DNA of 64,000 nucleotides from Gamsiella multidivaricata. Its lineage: Eukaryota > Mortierellomycota > Mortierellomycetes > Mortierellales > Mortierellaceae. Positions 1-12,121 of this stretch are shown here, piece after piece (the stretch's first letter is position 1; the number at the start of each line of letters is the position of its first letter). The stretch spans positions 248,001 through 312,000 of the forward strand of contig NW_026251749.1 in assembly GCF_025024155.1 (NCBI RefSeq), read 5' to 3'. The notes beneath the pieces were generated by a model, which saw nothing but the letters and a program-made list of their open reading frames with translations, did not search any database and was not told the DNA's origin. Made by a program: the position numbers and the translations under genes.

Positions 1-108
1 TTGTACATATGCTTCGTCAACCAAATATTTATCAACCGTGGGACATTCCTGGCATACGCTATATATCTGTGTAGGTGAGGGTATATATGTGGGGTATGTA
101 GCCCCTTG

Positions 109-1618
109 TTATCGCATGAGTTCAAACAACTTGAGGGCGACCGATCCTGCTTCTGCGACCGTCTCGTCCTTCTCTCCATTGCCCTCGCCACTATCATCCC
201 CACAATGAGACTCGAGCAGCTTGACGGCCTCTGCCATAGCCATACCTGCGAGAATAGCCTTCATTTCGCCATGGGATACCTTCTTGCCCTGCCGAGCTCT
301 CCTTGCGTGGTACTCTTTCACAGCTTCATAGGCAGCTAACGATGATGATTAAAAATGTAGGCAAACGACGAACCATGTTAATAAGTTCTAATCGCGCGGA
401 CAATGCATATACATGAATAAACAGAACTCATGGTTCCTCCCATACCTGCTGCTGCAATGGCCTGGTGCCTCTTTGCGGCGACCTTTCGATCCTGAGTGTG
501 TGCGCTCTGCCCACGGGCCACCACAATCTCGGCGTTCTGTGTCCCCTGCTTCCACCAAGGTCTTTTGGGATCCACATCGCTGAACGTATTCCCAGGTAGT
601 CCGCCGTTCCTCTCTCCGAGACTCTTTCTCTTTTCCTCGGCACTCTTGGGCAAATCAATCTTTTCCCATTCATTGTCGAGCTGCTTGTCCAGCAGTTTCT
701 CTGTACGGGATCGCTTTGAATGGCAGCCCCACCATGATCCGAACAGCTTCCTATCCTCTTCGTCGTCATCGTCGCTGTTGTTCACGTTCGCCTGTCCGTG
801 ATGATAAATGGCTCGATGTGCTGCCTTTGTCTCCTTGGGATCGACCTTGGGGACGAATTGCGCCTGTTCACTATCTTGTAATGGTGTCTCGTCCAACGTC
901 TGAGGGTGGAAATGGCAATGTAGTGCCTGAAGGTAATGCCGCATGTGAAGATGAGGGTGACGATGGTGGTAGCGATGACTTGAACTTTTGGTGCTCTGCG
1001 TGTCAGAGCCTTCCTCCTCGGAATAAAACGACAGAGATCCATCTGTCGATTGCTTGCCATCAGCGTCAAATTTTTCTTTGCAACGGACAGCCATCCTCTT
1101 GAAGTAGTTCTTTTTGTCCTGGAGCTCGCTGTCATCGGCCTGAATGCCCAATTGCTGTAAGGCAGCCTCCGCGGGCATGTTGATGGAAACGACTTCGCCT
1201 TCGTAGCCACTGTCGTCGCTAAACTGGGTGTGCAAAGATGTGATCCGCTGCACAATCTTGTCCCAGAAGCTGGGATCCTGTTCTTCCTGAGGAAATGCCA
1301 GGTTCACGGTTTTGATGAGCCACCTTTCATCCTTTGGTGGAACTAAACAACCGAAATAAATAAACGAACATTACTAAGTGAGTCGCTCGTTATCAACATT
1401 ATCAAAATATGAAACGACGACAACGCCAACATCATCGCCCTTGAGTATGGTGTAGTCAGACATATACCTGGCGGTGGAACCGGCTCTCGAAGATGGAATG
1501 CCTCCTCCAGTGAGTACCATGCCTGTCGGATCAGGTTCTCTTCTTTAACTGGATCCATGGCGGGCTGTATGCTGATATAAGTATCGATGACTGGAGTGAC
1601 AGCCAGAGTGGAAGGCAT
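109..1618 (-). CDS. DUF3759/CipC-like C-terminal domain protein
   Basis: Three exons are read on the minus strand: 1618-1468, 1342-446 and 335-109, with GT-AG introns in phases 1 and 1, giving about 424 residues. The start is the ATG of MPSTLAVTP. The last exon joins the previous one as AAAAYEAVKEYHARRARQG, then SHGEMKAILAGMAMAEAVKLLE. That is the pattern of the fungal DUF3759 domain (EAAKxYE...AKELLAGFAxAEVDKLxE) found in CipC, a concanamycin-induced protein of unknown molecular role. The long N-terminal part is hydrophilic and low in complexity, with a His-rich patch (HRYHHRHPHLHMRHY) and an acidic patch (NNSDDDDEEDRK). I recognise no fold there. DUF3759 proteins are usually short single-domain proteins of roughly 110 residues, so this is a much longer, fused architecture. 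Domain call fairly sure; function unknown. Confidence 0.72.
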
Positions 1619-4600
1619 AATTTGTTTTCTGGTGCTTTATTTCGAAGTATGTGGTTTGGATGTTTATGTTATGGCAAGCTGATGAAAAGGATGATGCTGA
1701 GTGTCTGTGAGTGCGTTCACCGTCCACTTCGCGAGATCTATATATACCTCACCATCTTCATTGGTCCACGCGCAGTAGAATGATCCGAAATGTCATCGCC
1801 AAGAGTGAGGCAGTGTCGGGGCTGAGCATCTGCGCTACCGATGTTCGACCCCTGCATATTGCGTCATGTTGTCCTTTCCCGGAGAATGGAGTGCTGCGGC
1901 ATGGTTGGTCCCAGGGCCGAAAGTCCAAAAATAGCCGACGCCTCATTGCATCACTCGTCCTTATACTGTTTGCACGTGACCAAAATAGGGGCAGGAGGTT
2001 GCCATTCATTGGATCTAAAAAAGGACGACCCGCCTAACAAAAAATAAAAGAGATTGCGAATGGTGTGTGTATGTGCGTATGTGTTTGTTATTTGTGTGGT
2101 TGTTTACTGTTTGACATGCGAGGCATGGTATTGTCTATGACAGATGGCAGACAGGGAATGAGAACCCCCAGAAAAGGCAACGCCGAGTGCCCATGATTGT
2201 TGTACTCTAGTTTCGCTCCCTCATCATCACTTGCTCTCAGTCTTGCATGTTTGTTTGTTTGTATTGTGCTGTCTTGTGAACAGTAGGGTAAAGACTAAGA
2301 AGACTAGCTCTGACAAGATACGATATCTTATGTTGCACAAAGTGCTCTCGTACCGTTGACACCACTTTGCGCCGTGGAACTCTTTTTTCCTTCAGCTCAA
2401 AGTCCCTCTCCTCCCCGTCTCCCTGAGTGCTCTCACCCAATGCATGTCCTCTACTTGCAAAAAAAACCCAGAGCAGGTTAATAATGAAAAGTAGACTCTA
2501 ACTTTGAACTACAAGGGCAGGAACCCTCTTCTCCGTGCAACCAAAATCACCTGTTTCCTCCCGCTCTTCAGCTAGGCAAGGCAGGAATTCATTGTCCTTG
2601 TTTCAATAAAGTTCTCAGGTACATGCTATATACGAGCTCACTTGCACTCCCTTCCCCGGAATGAATCTTACTAAGGTCATAACCGAGTGTCTTTTCGTTC
2701 TATGCTTACCTTGACCAAGGATTATTTTCGTCCGAGGCAAGTAAAATTACAGAATAGATGGCTAGCAAGTGCACTTCAACCCCAACCGAAAAAACACTGT
2801 GCAATAACTTTTTGGGCGGCATGCATGCAGCTATATCGCGTCTCTATGCCTTCGTCTCCATGGTCGGTTTTGCGTAACCAGCCCACCGCATCAACAACAA
2901 CAGCAACAACAAAAAAAAAAAAAAGACTGGACTGGGACTGGCGGCCTGCCCTTGTCTGAACGAGCAGTGACCTCCAGCTTTGTGTTCGTAGACATTGGGT
3001 CCATAGTCATTTGTTGACAGAGAGTGCACCAAACAACTGGGCTGATAAGCTCCTTCGAGAAGGCGGCCATGCATCCCTTGCATGCATATTGCATGGAGCA
3101 AAACTATATCGTTACTGGTAGAACGCCCATCGACAACCAATCGCAAACAACGATATCATATCTTTATTCAGAGTCCAAAGTAAGAATCATGATGATAAGT
3201 ACCAATCATAGTCCGCCAGTTCGCAAGTCAACCTGACCTGCTTGAATGTTTTTCTCTTTTGTTTACAGGTTTACAGTGTCGTTGTTTGTTGATGACTTTG
3301 TTATATCCCTGCCTTTGTCTGTTTGCCAGGAAATTTCATCTCGAGTGTGTAATTGCTCACTAGAAAGACGCTCTATGGTGCAGAAGGAATCTATGACAAG
3401 ATCAAGTGTAAAGATAATCTTCTACATGCCTCTCGTGCTCCAGGCGCAGGGCTCTTCCAGTTCATTAAACACAATGCTAATGTCATACACGCTATATAAA
3501 TTGCACCGAGCAACCTTGACATAGAGCAACCTTTTAGTAATACCTTCTCTCTTCTCCTCATCGCTATTGCCGCTGTTGATGGTTGTGAGCGCCAAGAGAA
3601 ACACTCATAGCCCATAAAACTAGGCATTGGGGTTGGGAAATGAGGCAAAAATATGTTAATTGTGCCGAAAGCAAGTGAGAGCGCAGAGAACACAAGCATA
3701 ACAGATGTCGAGTTATCTCTCGGTTGCAACTCCTCCTCATCTGCTGCTGCCCATGGTTTGCTTCCCACCCCACAAAAACTTTAACAGACCACAGAGCTCA
3801 CCGTGCCGTGTTATTAAAGTCAGGCGATGTCGTCAATCAAGCATCCAATTCAGTCCTTCCTATTCAGCCCATTATTGAGAATGCAAACTATCGACACCCT
3901 GAGTGAGCCGCAAGAAAAAAATGTCTACTCTAAGGGTCTTGTCTTTATCAATAGTCTGATATCTGTATTTTAACGCCCTTTTCACTACTGAGTCGTGCGT
4001 TGCCCCTTGGCAACCACGCGGTCATTGCAAAACGTATCCTCGAGATAAAGAAAAAAGCACTCGGTCTTTTTTTTTTTTTTTTTTTGTGCGTGCATAATGC
4101 AGGGCAGCAGAGGCGCGCAGACGATGCAGGCAATGAGAATGTCGTCCGCACCACGCGCATTTACACATGGTCAAGGGGCAATTTACGCTTTACAATTTGC
4201 GCTGTTAAACAAAATCAAGAAGTCGGAAGACTGATGGGCTGGATGCGGATGTTTACAGTGCCTTTTACACTCAGGCTGAAAGATAAAGGTCTTTATAGAC
4301 TATCAGTCACCCTTCCATTAACCATGAGGTCTGATGTTAGAACTTGCTCGAATCAAGGTTCTTTGATGTAGACGTTGAGGCCTGGCGGTATCATGGAAGG
4401 CATGTGTCTCGTGTTATCGCTTTAAACATCCCTCGGGATTTCGGCGCTCTCATGCCTCTCAGGGAAACGAAAAACGTGAGAGATGATACCAATTACAGCT
4501 ACACCCTGAAGAATGCGATTGGCTAGATTCATCTTATCTTATCTAATGCTGCTTGTGTAACAATTTTTCCACTCGTCATTTTTTTTTTTTTTTTTTTTGT

Positions 4601-6415
4601 ATCTCAGGGTGTACTCCCTGCTTCCTTTGTTCATGAGAAACTACACTTAGAAAAGTACAGCACAACGGAGTCTGTAAGAGCGTAACGTAATTTACTGTGC
4701 TCCTCCATGCCTGACTTTGATTTAGGAGCCAGGGGGAAGACACGTCGAGGCTGCAAATTATTAGGCTGAGCGACAAAACTTTAGCTGAGCGCTCATGAAG
4801 TAGCGCCATCGAGCATCACCGCAACCTCTCGATTTACACCTGAACCTTTGTTTCACGTGTACCATGGATCATCATGGGCGCTGAGTCTGTACATTCATGG
4901 AGGGTAATTTGAGCCATCATCCAAAAGGATTCGACCGCCATATACCGTGCGCTAAAGAGCTCCACGGACCACGCAGACGAAATGCATGCAGACCCTTATA
5001 GTAATCAGCTCCTGCAGCATGTTCATTTTTCGTCTTATTGAAGTAACACATATTTCCAGGGCCATGCTGGGAGTTGCTATGGAAGTAGTAGCGGAGTAAA
5101 ATGAGACATCGAGACGACATGCAGCCCGCCAATGGGACACCAGTTTCATTTATGTAAATGAAAGGAATCCAAGTGGCCGCTTTTTTGGACCTCGAAAAGG
5201 TGAGACGGAATGTGTCAGTACAGCAAGATAGCGGCTATTGGTTGAAAAACAGCTGGGATGGATGGGTCCTCTTAAAGCACCCGCGCACCTTTACATGGCT
5301 ACATTCTATGGTACACAGGGCGTCTTCCAAGTATTGATAGACAGCGTGTATCTGACTACGACTTCCACGCTAGTCGAAGGGCAACTATAGACAGATATGG
5401 GTCTGTTAGTACCCGGTCCCACTCCGTCAAGATAGCTGACAGCCTGCATACTGGCTAGACAATACAGGATATTGAGGTAAACACGGGTACTGTGAGCATC
5501 CTGAAAGAGGAAGCAATAAATCGAGTATATAAAAAGATGATCAGTATTGTATTGACACCTCTTTGAATCACTGAAACAATTAAAAATCTAGATCTCTCTT
5601 GGCCCAGCCTGGCCGCGTGCGACTGGCTATGTCGGACGCGGATCCAGGACGGCAATACCAGGAAAGGACTCACGTCTCTTGGTTATTAAACAAAATTAAA
5701 AATAAGCGATTAAGGTGTTGAGTCAAGTGCGGGGTCAAGACCTTAATGGCGGCGAGATGACCTAGTATAGCGACTCAGGGAGGGTCTGTCCCCACAAGCC
5801 CCGTCAGGCAGCCCGGCAGAGTCAGGTCGCCTTGCAATACAACTGTGTCGTTTCCCTAGCCTCAACTTTCCTTTTTCTTTTGATATTTTGTTTGCTTTTG
5901 TTTACACAAGAGGAGCGACAAGAGGAGAGAAAGAGCTGCTGCAACGGGGACAACAACAACATCATCCCCCCAGACTAAATATGCGGGCGAGCAGATATCT
6001 ATTACATCCATTATATTTGCCATCCATAATCTTATTCAATGCGATGGAGACAAAAGTAAGGAAACTGGTTTGTTTGTTTGTTTGTTTCTGGATCTGTTTG
6101 CATTGGAGAAGAGGGATGAATTTCAATCTATAAGGAATTGATAACTCAATTGAATGGCCTTAAGAATATAGCTGAATAAGTGGCTACTCTAATCCACTAA
6201 TCCAGGGAATGGTCCTGCACTCCATCTCCCCCCGCCTCTACCTCCGCTCGGTATATATTCGACACCATTCCCACCTTTTTGGCGACTTTTTCTTTCATCT
6301 TTTTATCACTTCCTTCCCTTCTTCGCCCCTTCACTCCTGCTCTAGCGTGTCTTTTCTGTATTCCCACTTCGCACTTCCCACTTCATCTCGAATACTTCCC
6401 GCTTTAAACACTACA
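1619..6415. other. Gene-poor interval, 4.8 kb
   Basis: No open frame here shows a recognisable protein, good coding texture and splice signals together. The interval holds A/T homopolymer tracts (about 2911, 4069 and 4580), the presumed promoter of the DUF3759 gene at its left end, and a pyrimidine-rich leader for the GATA gene at about 6220-6415. I saw no tRNA, transposase relic or long repeat. A non-coding RNA cannot be excluded by eye. Confidence 0.6.
4533..4544 (-). promoter_or_regulatory. Tandem GATA-factor binding motifs
   Basis: The plus strand reads CTTATCTTATCT; on the minus strand this is AGATAAGATAAG, two overlapping HGATAR consensus sites as bound by fungal GATA factors. They lie about 1.9 kb upstream of the GATA-factor gene in this window. 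The spacing is long for a fungal promoter, so a role in autoregulation is only a possibility; the motif is short and can occur by chance. Confidence 0.25.
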
Positions 6416-8104
6416 ATGGCCGACTTCTACGCAAGCATTCTCGAGATGCCATTCCTCTCGGACGACTACTGCTTCCCCTTCGACATCACATCCTCCTCTG
6501 CATCCTCAGCATCAGTATCCGCACCAGCACCAGTATTAGCGCCAACTTCAGTACCAGCACTCGTATCATCACCATCCTCGGACACATACTCCCTGTACAG
6601 CACTTCCTCTCCACAGGACATCCTCATGTCTATGCCCGAGATTACTCAGGGCTCCTTGTTTGCATTCGATACTCCGCTTCCGCTTCAGCAAAAGTTCACG
6701 CCACCCTCTCCAGTCTCTACAGCCCTCCCTACCCCCGCCCTGCCCCTGGACTCCCTCAGCAGCAGCAGCAGCAATATCAACAGCAGCAACCCCTGCTCCG
6801 AGTCTTACACCTGGGGAGCATCCATGCGCCAGCTCTCAGTACAAATGGGTCTCACTCAGTTCCAAGAGTACCAGCTCCAGCAAGATCCTAACGTCTTTTC
6901 AGCCTTCAATTCTCCGTCAGCTTCTTATCTGACCGCCGCTACTCAGGCCCTCTCTAATGGCTTCTTTAACCCGATGATCCAGCCCACGGACCCTTCTCCG
7001 CGACAGCAGCAGCAGCAGCAGTCGACGCGCCAACATCCCCAGCTCTCTCTGGTGATGCATTCCAAGATTTCACAGGAGGGAATGATCTCTCCACCAGAGA
7101 CTCCCTCCTCGACTCCTTCGCCAGTGTGCCTCAAGCCTCTTGCCTCACTACCACAGTATGTCCGTCAGATGTCCCCTCTGTCTCCAGCTCCACAGTCAGC
7201 ATTCAGCGAGACTTCCGCACAGGCCATGCCTGTGACCGCCCCCCAGAGCCCTGTTGCTTCCGCGCCACTCGCGGCGCATTCTCCTTCGTTCTCCATGTCG
7301 CCTGTCGCGACGCCTGCACACCCGTTGCAAACACCCGCCACTTCAGCTGGTCTGAAGTCCAGTAAGGCCACTAAGCCTCGCAAGCCCTCTAAGGCCGCTA
7401 TCAAGGCTGCTGCGGGCATGGGCGTGCGCTGCCACAACTGTGGAGCGACCGCAACACCACTTTGGCGCCGGTCCGCCAACAACGAGCCCCTCTGCAATGC
7501 CTGCGGCCTGTACCACAAGCTGCACGCTATGCACCGCCCCAAGCACCTTCAGCAATCCATGGGCCAAGGTCATGCGGGCCTCAAGGCTAAGTATGGGGCC
7601 CGAGCTCTAAACGGCGTCTCCTCGGACGATGCCTCGGCCGCCAATGGTTTGAGCTCTTCGGATCCGACCTTGGCTGGCTGTTTCTCCTCTTTGTCTCAAG
7701 GACCACAGCCAATGTGCACCAACTGCAAGACGACTCTGACGCCACTCTGGCGAAAGGATGACCACGGCGACATCCTGTGCAATGCCTGCGGACTCTACTA
7801 TAAGCTCCATCACATCCACCGGCCCATCTCTCTAAAGCGCAATGTCATCCGCCGTCGCTCCCGCTACGAGAACGGCAACAAGGCATCTGGTTCTGCAAAG
7901 TCTCAGCAGGCGGCTTCTACACAAGCCCACACCACCGCTACCGTCCAAGCCCGCCTTCCCATCCAGATCCAAGCTCATTCTCAAGTACGCGTTCCGATCC
8001 AGGCTAATGAAATGGCAGCGTTCGGACAACATTCTGTTCGCATGCATCCATATCACCAAAACCCCATCCACATGGACTATACTGCACAGCAGTACGCGAT
8101 ATAA
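6416..8104 (+). CDS. GATA-type transcription factor with two zinc fingers
   Basis: Single-exon gene of 562 residues. I chose the ATG at 6416 (context CTACAATGG, product [13 protein letters not shown]); an in-frame ATG at 6209 would add 69 residues of leader-like sequence. Two type-IV zinc fingers are clear: about residues 339-363 ([14 protein letters not shown], then [11 protein letters not shown]) and about 433-457 ([14 protein letters not shown], then [11 protein letters not shown]), both CX2C-X17/18-CX2C. A basic stretch ([12 protein letters not shown]) follows the second. The N-terminal half is Ser/Pro/Gln-rich, typical of an activation region. Two-finger fungal GATA proteins include the SreA/Urbs1/Fep1 iron repressors, but those carry a conserved four-Cys segment between the fingers. 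Here the linker has only one Cys, so iron sensing cannot be assumed. It could equally be a nitrogen- or development-type factor. Nuclear DNA-binding role is sure; the regulon is not. Confidence 0.9.
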   Translation: MADFYASILEMPFLSDDYCFPFDITSSSASSASVSAPAPVLAPTSVPALVSSPSSDTYSLYSTSSPQDILMSMPEITQGSLFAFDTPLPLQQKFTPPSPVSTALPTPALPLDSLSSSSSNINSSNPCSESYTWGASMRQLSVQMGLTQFQEYQLQQDPNVFSAFNSPSASYLTAATQALSNGFFNPMIQPTDPSPRQQQQQQSTRQHPQLSLVMHSKISQEGMISPPETPSSTPSPVCLKPLASLPQYVRQMSPLSPAPQSAFSETSAQAMPVTAPQSPVASAPLAAHSPSFSMSPVATPAHPLQTPATSAGLKSSKATKPRKPSKAAIKAAAGMGVRCHNCGATATPLWRRSANNEPLCNACGLYHKLHAMHRPKHLQQSMGQGHAGLKAKYGARALNGVSSDDASAANGLSSSDPTLAGCFSSLSQGPQPMCTNCKTTLTPLWRKDDHGDILCNACGLYYKLHHIHRPISLKRNVIRRRSRYENGNKASGSAKSQQAASTQAHTTATVQARLPIQIQAHSQVRVPIQANEMAAFGQHSVRMHPYHQNPIHMDYTAQQYAI

Positions 8105-8308
8105 ACCAACCGTAGCAAGCTGATGCCTCCTTTGTAGCGTACAACAACCATATTGCATATATCTTCTCATTTGTTCATTGCACTAAATAAATGTATAATA
8201 GCAACATCAAAGTAAGGCTCACTTGGTTATTATGATCTCTGGGAACGACGCATCTGTTCATCATGTTCAAGAAGATATTATGTTTTGTTTGCGGACGAAA
8301 TTCTATTC

Positions 8309-9803
8309 TTATCTCTTCCCTGCCTTCTTGCTCTTGCCCTTCTTGTTGGGGCCGCTCAATGTCGCATCTGCAGCAGATGCTGCAGGTTTGATGTAGCCGC
8401 ATTCATCAAGTAGCTGACGTGCAGCATTGTTGATGTGCTTGAATCGATCCGCACTCAATGGGATACCGCCGTACCACCTATGACATATATCATACATACG
8501 CCAAAGAGAGAGAGGGAGAGAGAGAGAGAGAGAGAGAGAGAACAGCGCATGTTAGCAAGAATGACAACAGCACGTCCAAGATTAGTTTCGTAGCGGAAAG
8601 AGCTTCTTGCAGATGTAAATACCTCGAGACCACCACAACAACGTTCTTGACATCCAAAATCGACATGAGATGCAGCAGTCGACTTCCTGCCGCTGTCTCT
8701 CCGTCATCATCGTTGTCTATTTCAAGCAAGGGCAGTGAAGAAACAAACACAAGCACGTTGACGAGGGTATAAAGAAATATGCATGAGTATATGAAAAAAG
8801 TTGAACAAATCCATGTATGGAGGCAATACCAGGCAGGATAGTAAAACATGCCTTGTGCAATGGTACCGTTCTCGTTCTCGACCCGGAACGCCATAATGTT
8901 ATGCGTAGCCTTGACGACTTTCTTGTTCTCCTGCTTCAGCTGCTGGATCATCCAAGGCACCTGCGCCGGCATCGTAATCGGCGCCAAATGGGCTATGAAT
9001 ACACTTTTGCGGTCGATAATCGGCTGGCCCGATCGAATGTTGAACACCGGTGCGCCGGCGCTTGTTCCCCTAGGGATCCTTGGACTGTCAAGGAGGGACA
9101 AGGATGATGCGAGTGAGGATGAGAGCGCTTCTGTTCCTGCGAGATCCTGTGCGGAAGACTGATTATGATGATGGTAGTGATGGTGGTGGTCGTCGTCGTT
9201 CTCAAAGTAGTCCGAGGTCACTTTCTGACCCTCCGGTGCACCATACTCGCCCCCGTCCTCATCATCGTTCGAGCTCTCCTGGTCCACCTCAGTGCCGAGA
9301 CCATGGATATCCACGCCCTGGGCACCTCCGCTGCGGGCTTCGAGCTCATCTAGATAGTCCCGTAACCAGTCGATCCATGAAAAGACAACGACCTCTCCCG
9401 GCACATAGCATCGATCCAACCCCAGATCAATCTCTCGCATCATAGCATCCGTCAGACGAAGAGCGCCATAGTAGATACTCACAATCTCATGGACCGGAGC
9501 AGACGTGTTGGTCTCGGGATATCCCTCAGGAAAGTAGATCCGGAGCTCGAATTCCTTTTTGCTTCTGATGATGTCTCCGGTTGTGGTGTTCTGAGATGGA
9601 TGATCGTCGCTGCTGGTGGTTGGGTCGTAGTCAAAGTCGGGTTCCTCGAGCGAGACCTTCAGTGCATAGACAGGTGTGCTTTCCGCTGGTGTCGGCGTCT
9701 TTGTCTGAGCTAAAGCAGGGCTGACAAGGGCGTAGAACGACGATGGGCCGTAGATCGCAACGATGGCAAGGGCTTCCTCTTCCAATGCAGATGGGCTGTC
9801 CAT
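8309..9803 (-). CDS. YIH1: Yih1/IMPACT homologue (RWD + UPF0029 domains)
   Basis: Exons 9803-8852, 8716-8623 and 8477-8309 give 404 residues. The N-terminus is an RWD domain (EEEALAIVAIYG, then FELRIYFPEGYPE) as in Gcn2 and IMPACT. The C-terminus carries the IMPACT/UPF0029 signature: ATHNIMAFRVENENG, then DNDDDGETAAGSRLLHL, DVKNVVVVVSRW and YGGIPLSADRFKHINN. Yih1/IMPACT binds Gcn1 and keeps it from activating the eIF2-alpha kinase Gcn2, so it dampens general amino-acid control in the cytoplasm. The linker between domains has a His-rich run (DDDHHHHYHHHN). The first intron appears to use a GC donor (CAAG|GCATGT); the conserved Q-D-x-D-D-D-G-E-T junction demands it. The second intron contains an AG microsatellite. 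The gene converges on the GATA gene with about 200 bp between stops. The family call is secure. Confidence 0.93.
8503..8542. repeat. (GA)n microsatellite inside a YIH1 intron
   Basis: About 40 bp of alternating AG/GA with a single GGG interruption, located in the last intron of the IMPACT-like gene, just downstream of the splice acceptor used by its third exon. Confidence 0.9.
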
Positions 9804-9819
9804 AAAGGCGATGAAGGAA

Positions 9820-11620
9820 TCAATTGTGTTCGAAGGGTATTCCAGATTCCGGCGCCAGAACCTCCCGCCTCAGAGGATAGCGGTCATACATGTTACGAGC
9901 GTCCCTATTTTCGAGAACTTTATTATGTTTCACTACTATGATGGTAAGGATTGGCTGCTCTGCTCTTGAATAATCGTTGGTGTGGAAGAGTGCAGCTGAG
10001 TCTAGGGGCATCCTTATTGCTGGACGCTCCGGAAAAACAGCTGTAGGTTGGGTCATGGAGTTTGATATCAAAGCTGGCTCCTTCATCGCGTCCCTTGGAG
10101 GCATTTCGATTTTATGATTGGTATCAAGCTGCCTCTTCCTTCTCTTTTTGCCCTGACCCTTCGTGTGCTACCACGCATATCTATCGACTCCCTGTTCTTC
10201 CTCATACTTGCCAGGGACATCTGTCCGAATCAATGCGTGGTCTCTCGAATCTGCCGTAGGGTCGCTATACTCTTGTGTATGAATCTGCAGCTGGTTCTTG
10301 TCGCCTTGTGGCGGTAGAGAAACATGCTAATGCGGACTGTACCCACGCCTTCAGCGGATATATTTAACTCAAGGACCAACGCAAGGGCATTGACCTTGCA
10401 AAGACGAGGCATCTTCCAATTGTATGCCGAGGGCCGCTGCAAGGTTGTCAGATTGGACACTGCGGGCCTGGAATCATGAAAAACGTGTACAGAAACAGAT
10501 CCTTGGCACCTAGAGATAACATATCAACAGAAAGATGTGACAGGGTTCCGCTAGGCTGTAGTTGAGTCCAGAGTGCATCCTACTAGGTTCTATGTCTGCA
10601 TCAGTGTGATAGTCCCTCCTTTGGTCAGGAATCCATCGTCGTACATGGCACAGGCCGTACCCATGTGCCCATCGCTAGCTTAGGCCTGTTCCTCCACTTG
10701 AGGATGGTCAAGTCCAGAATATAAATACCAATGAGCACATTGTCGTTGCCCTGGTCAAGTATTGTGTTAGGTGAAAAAACAGGCTGATAAAAATGATGAG
10801 GATGCAAAGTTCCGAGAAAGAAGGGTCGTTCATATATATATACATATATATATATTACCGCTTTATTACCGATCGCCATGCAGGAATTTCCCCTCCCCAG
10901 ACGACGATGCTCCTGTGGCTTTCAAGATACTCCACGCTGGCAGGCATTCGTAGATGGCTCCTGGCGCGTACGCACTTACGAATGTTGATAGTTGGCCGCA
11001 AAAATAAATAACATTGAACCTCATTAAGCATCACGTTGCAGAGTACTATTGGATTAGAGGAGTGTCTATCCCGCCTGTGCTTGAATCTCCTATGGTAGTA
11101 GGCGTGGGCGGGATTGGAAGCGAGGGTTGTAGACGTCCATTGTGTCGATCGCCGCGGATTTGTACCTTCCTCTGATATAGATCAAGCCATACGTGTTCCA
11201 AACATGGACAAGACCTTGGTTGCAAAAATGGACAGTCAGTCTGGTTGCATTGTGGACATAGGTCTGCTTGGACAGATCCAGCACGGAGACAAGTGTCTGT
11301 GCGCTGCCTTAGTTCCCAAAGAGCATGAATACTGGGCCTTACATGCTGAAGTAAGGTGAAGTCAGGTCGGGAGATACAATGCAGGTGGTTGATTCGATGT
11401 CGAAGCCGCCCTGGATGTATCACGTTCCCTGAGAATATCCTAAGGCAGGAAAGAACACTCTTGTCGGGATAACACCGCAGACGAGATCGGGATCGAGAGC
11501 GTGCAGGAGAATCCTGGTGACATTGTCGTGGTCGGGTGTGCGATGGGGAGGGTGTATAACATCGCAATGATAGCGGGCGATGCTGCTTCGGTTGAGGTGC
11601 TGTGGAATAAATCAAAAGCA
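9820..11620 (-). pseudogene. Decayed Kelch-repeat receptor-like gene
   Basis: Separated minus-strand fragments in shifting frames read like one Kelch-propeller protein in order. Near 11,420-11,340 is YIQGGFDIESTT, the usual opening blade (LYIQGG). Near 11,285-11,100 is a fragment with YGLIYIRGRYKSA then TMDVYNP, a blade of the GLVYIRGGY...MDVYNP type. Near 10,755-10,625 is GIYILDLTILKW, a blade ending in YILDL..L.W. From 10,320 to 9,820 comes a hydrophilic tail (QEYSDPTADSRDH, then VPGKYEEEQGVDRYAW, stop, and further readable sequence) like the cytoplasmic tails of these proteins. In-frame stops (for example after DRYAW and after SPYFSM) and frame changes show that it is not an intact gene, although some breaks may be unrecognised introns. 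Mortierella-type genomes carry many such secreted or single-pass Kelch proteins of unknown role. Family call moderately sure; decay likely. Confidence 0.55.
10832..10858. repeat. (TA)n microsatellite
   Basis: Short AT-rich dinucleotide run (CATATATATATACATATATATA...) between two Kelch relic fragments. It is simple sequence with no visible function. Confidence 0.8.
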
Positions 11621-11814
11621 AGGCCGCTATCCGCAGGCGTTGCCATGGAAGGCCACCTACTGGAGACTAGAGAAAAACGACGCACAAGCGCGAGCCGATT
11701 CGATTTAAACTGTCGAGATACGGTATTCGAAGTGCTCTCTAAACAAGATTTGATTTCACGCTATTCTCCTTTTTTCTGCTGGGCATGATCTTGGGGCTGG
11801 CGTATCAAGATATG

Positions 11815-11990
11815 GTAGTTACTTACCGACCCAATTGGTAATACTAGACGTGGAGGTACCCAAGAGAGTTGACACATATTTGATATCCATGCCCATGATG
11901 CAGAAGAGGCCTATGGCGCGCCATCGAATATCCTCAGAATAGACCGTTCTAGATTGTTCGAGGACCTCGATTATAGACCCCAACTGGAAT
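11815..11990 (-). pseudogene. Relic of a transposase-type helix-turn-helix
   Basis: The minus strand reads SIIEVLEQSRTVYSEDIRWR, then AIGLFCIMGMDIKYVSTLLG and TSTSSITNWV, followed by what looks like a GTAAGTA splice donor. The pattern SEDxRWRxIxLxxxxGxxxxxVxxLLGxSxxxIxxWV is that of the N-terminal HTH of Tc1/IS630-like DDE transposases in fungi. I could not find the DDE catalytic part downstream in any frame, and the next stretch merges into the Kelch relic. It is best read as the 5' exon of a broken transposase gene. It could also be a domesticated or unrelated HTH protein. Confidence 0.4.
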
Positions 11991-12121
11991 AAAGGAGTGA
12001 GGATAGAGATATTCCTTATGTTTTTGGATTTTTTTTTTTTTTTTGCAAAATGGTAAGGAATGGTGATACCATGGGCTTAACGGGGTTATTATCTTAGCCG
12101 GGGATCTCTGCTAGAGAGGAG

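Noticed and set aside
7165..7573. Open frames antisense to the GATA fingers
   Set aside because: They mirror the GC-rich finger coding region and have no independent start context or family match.
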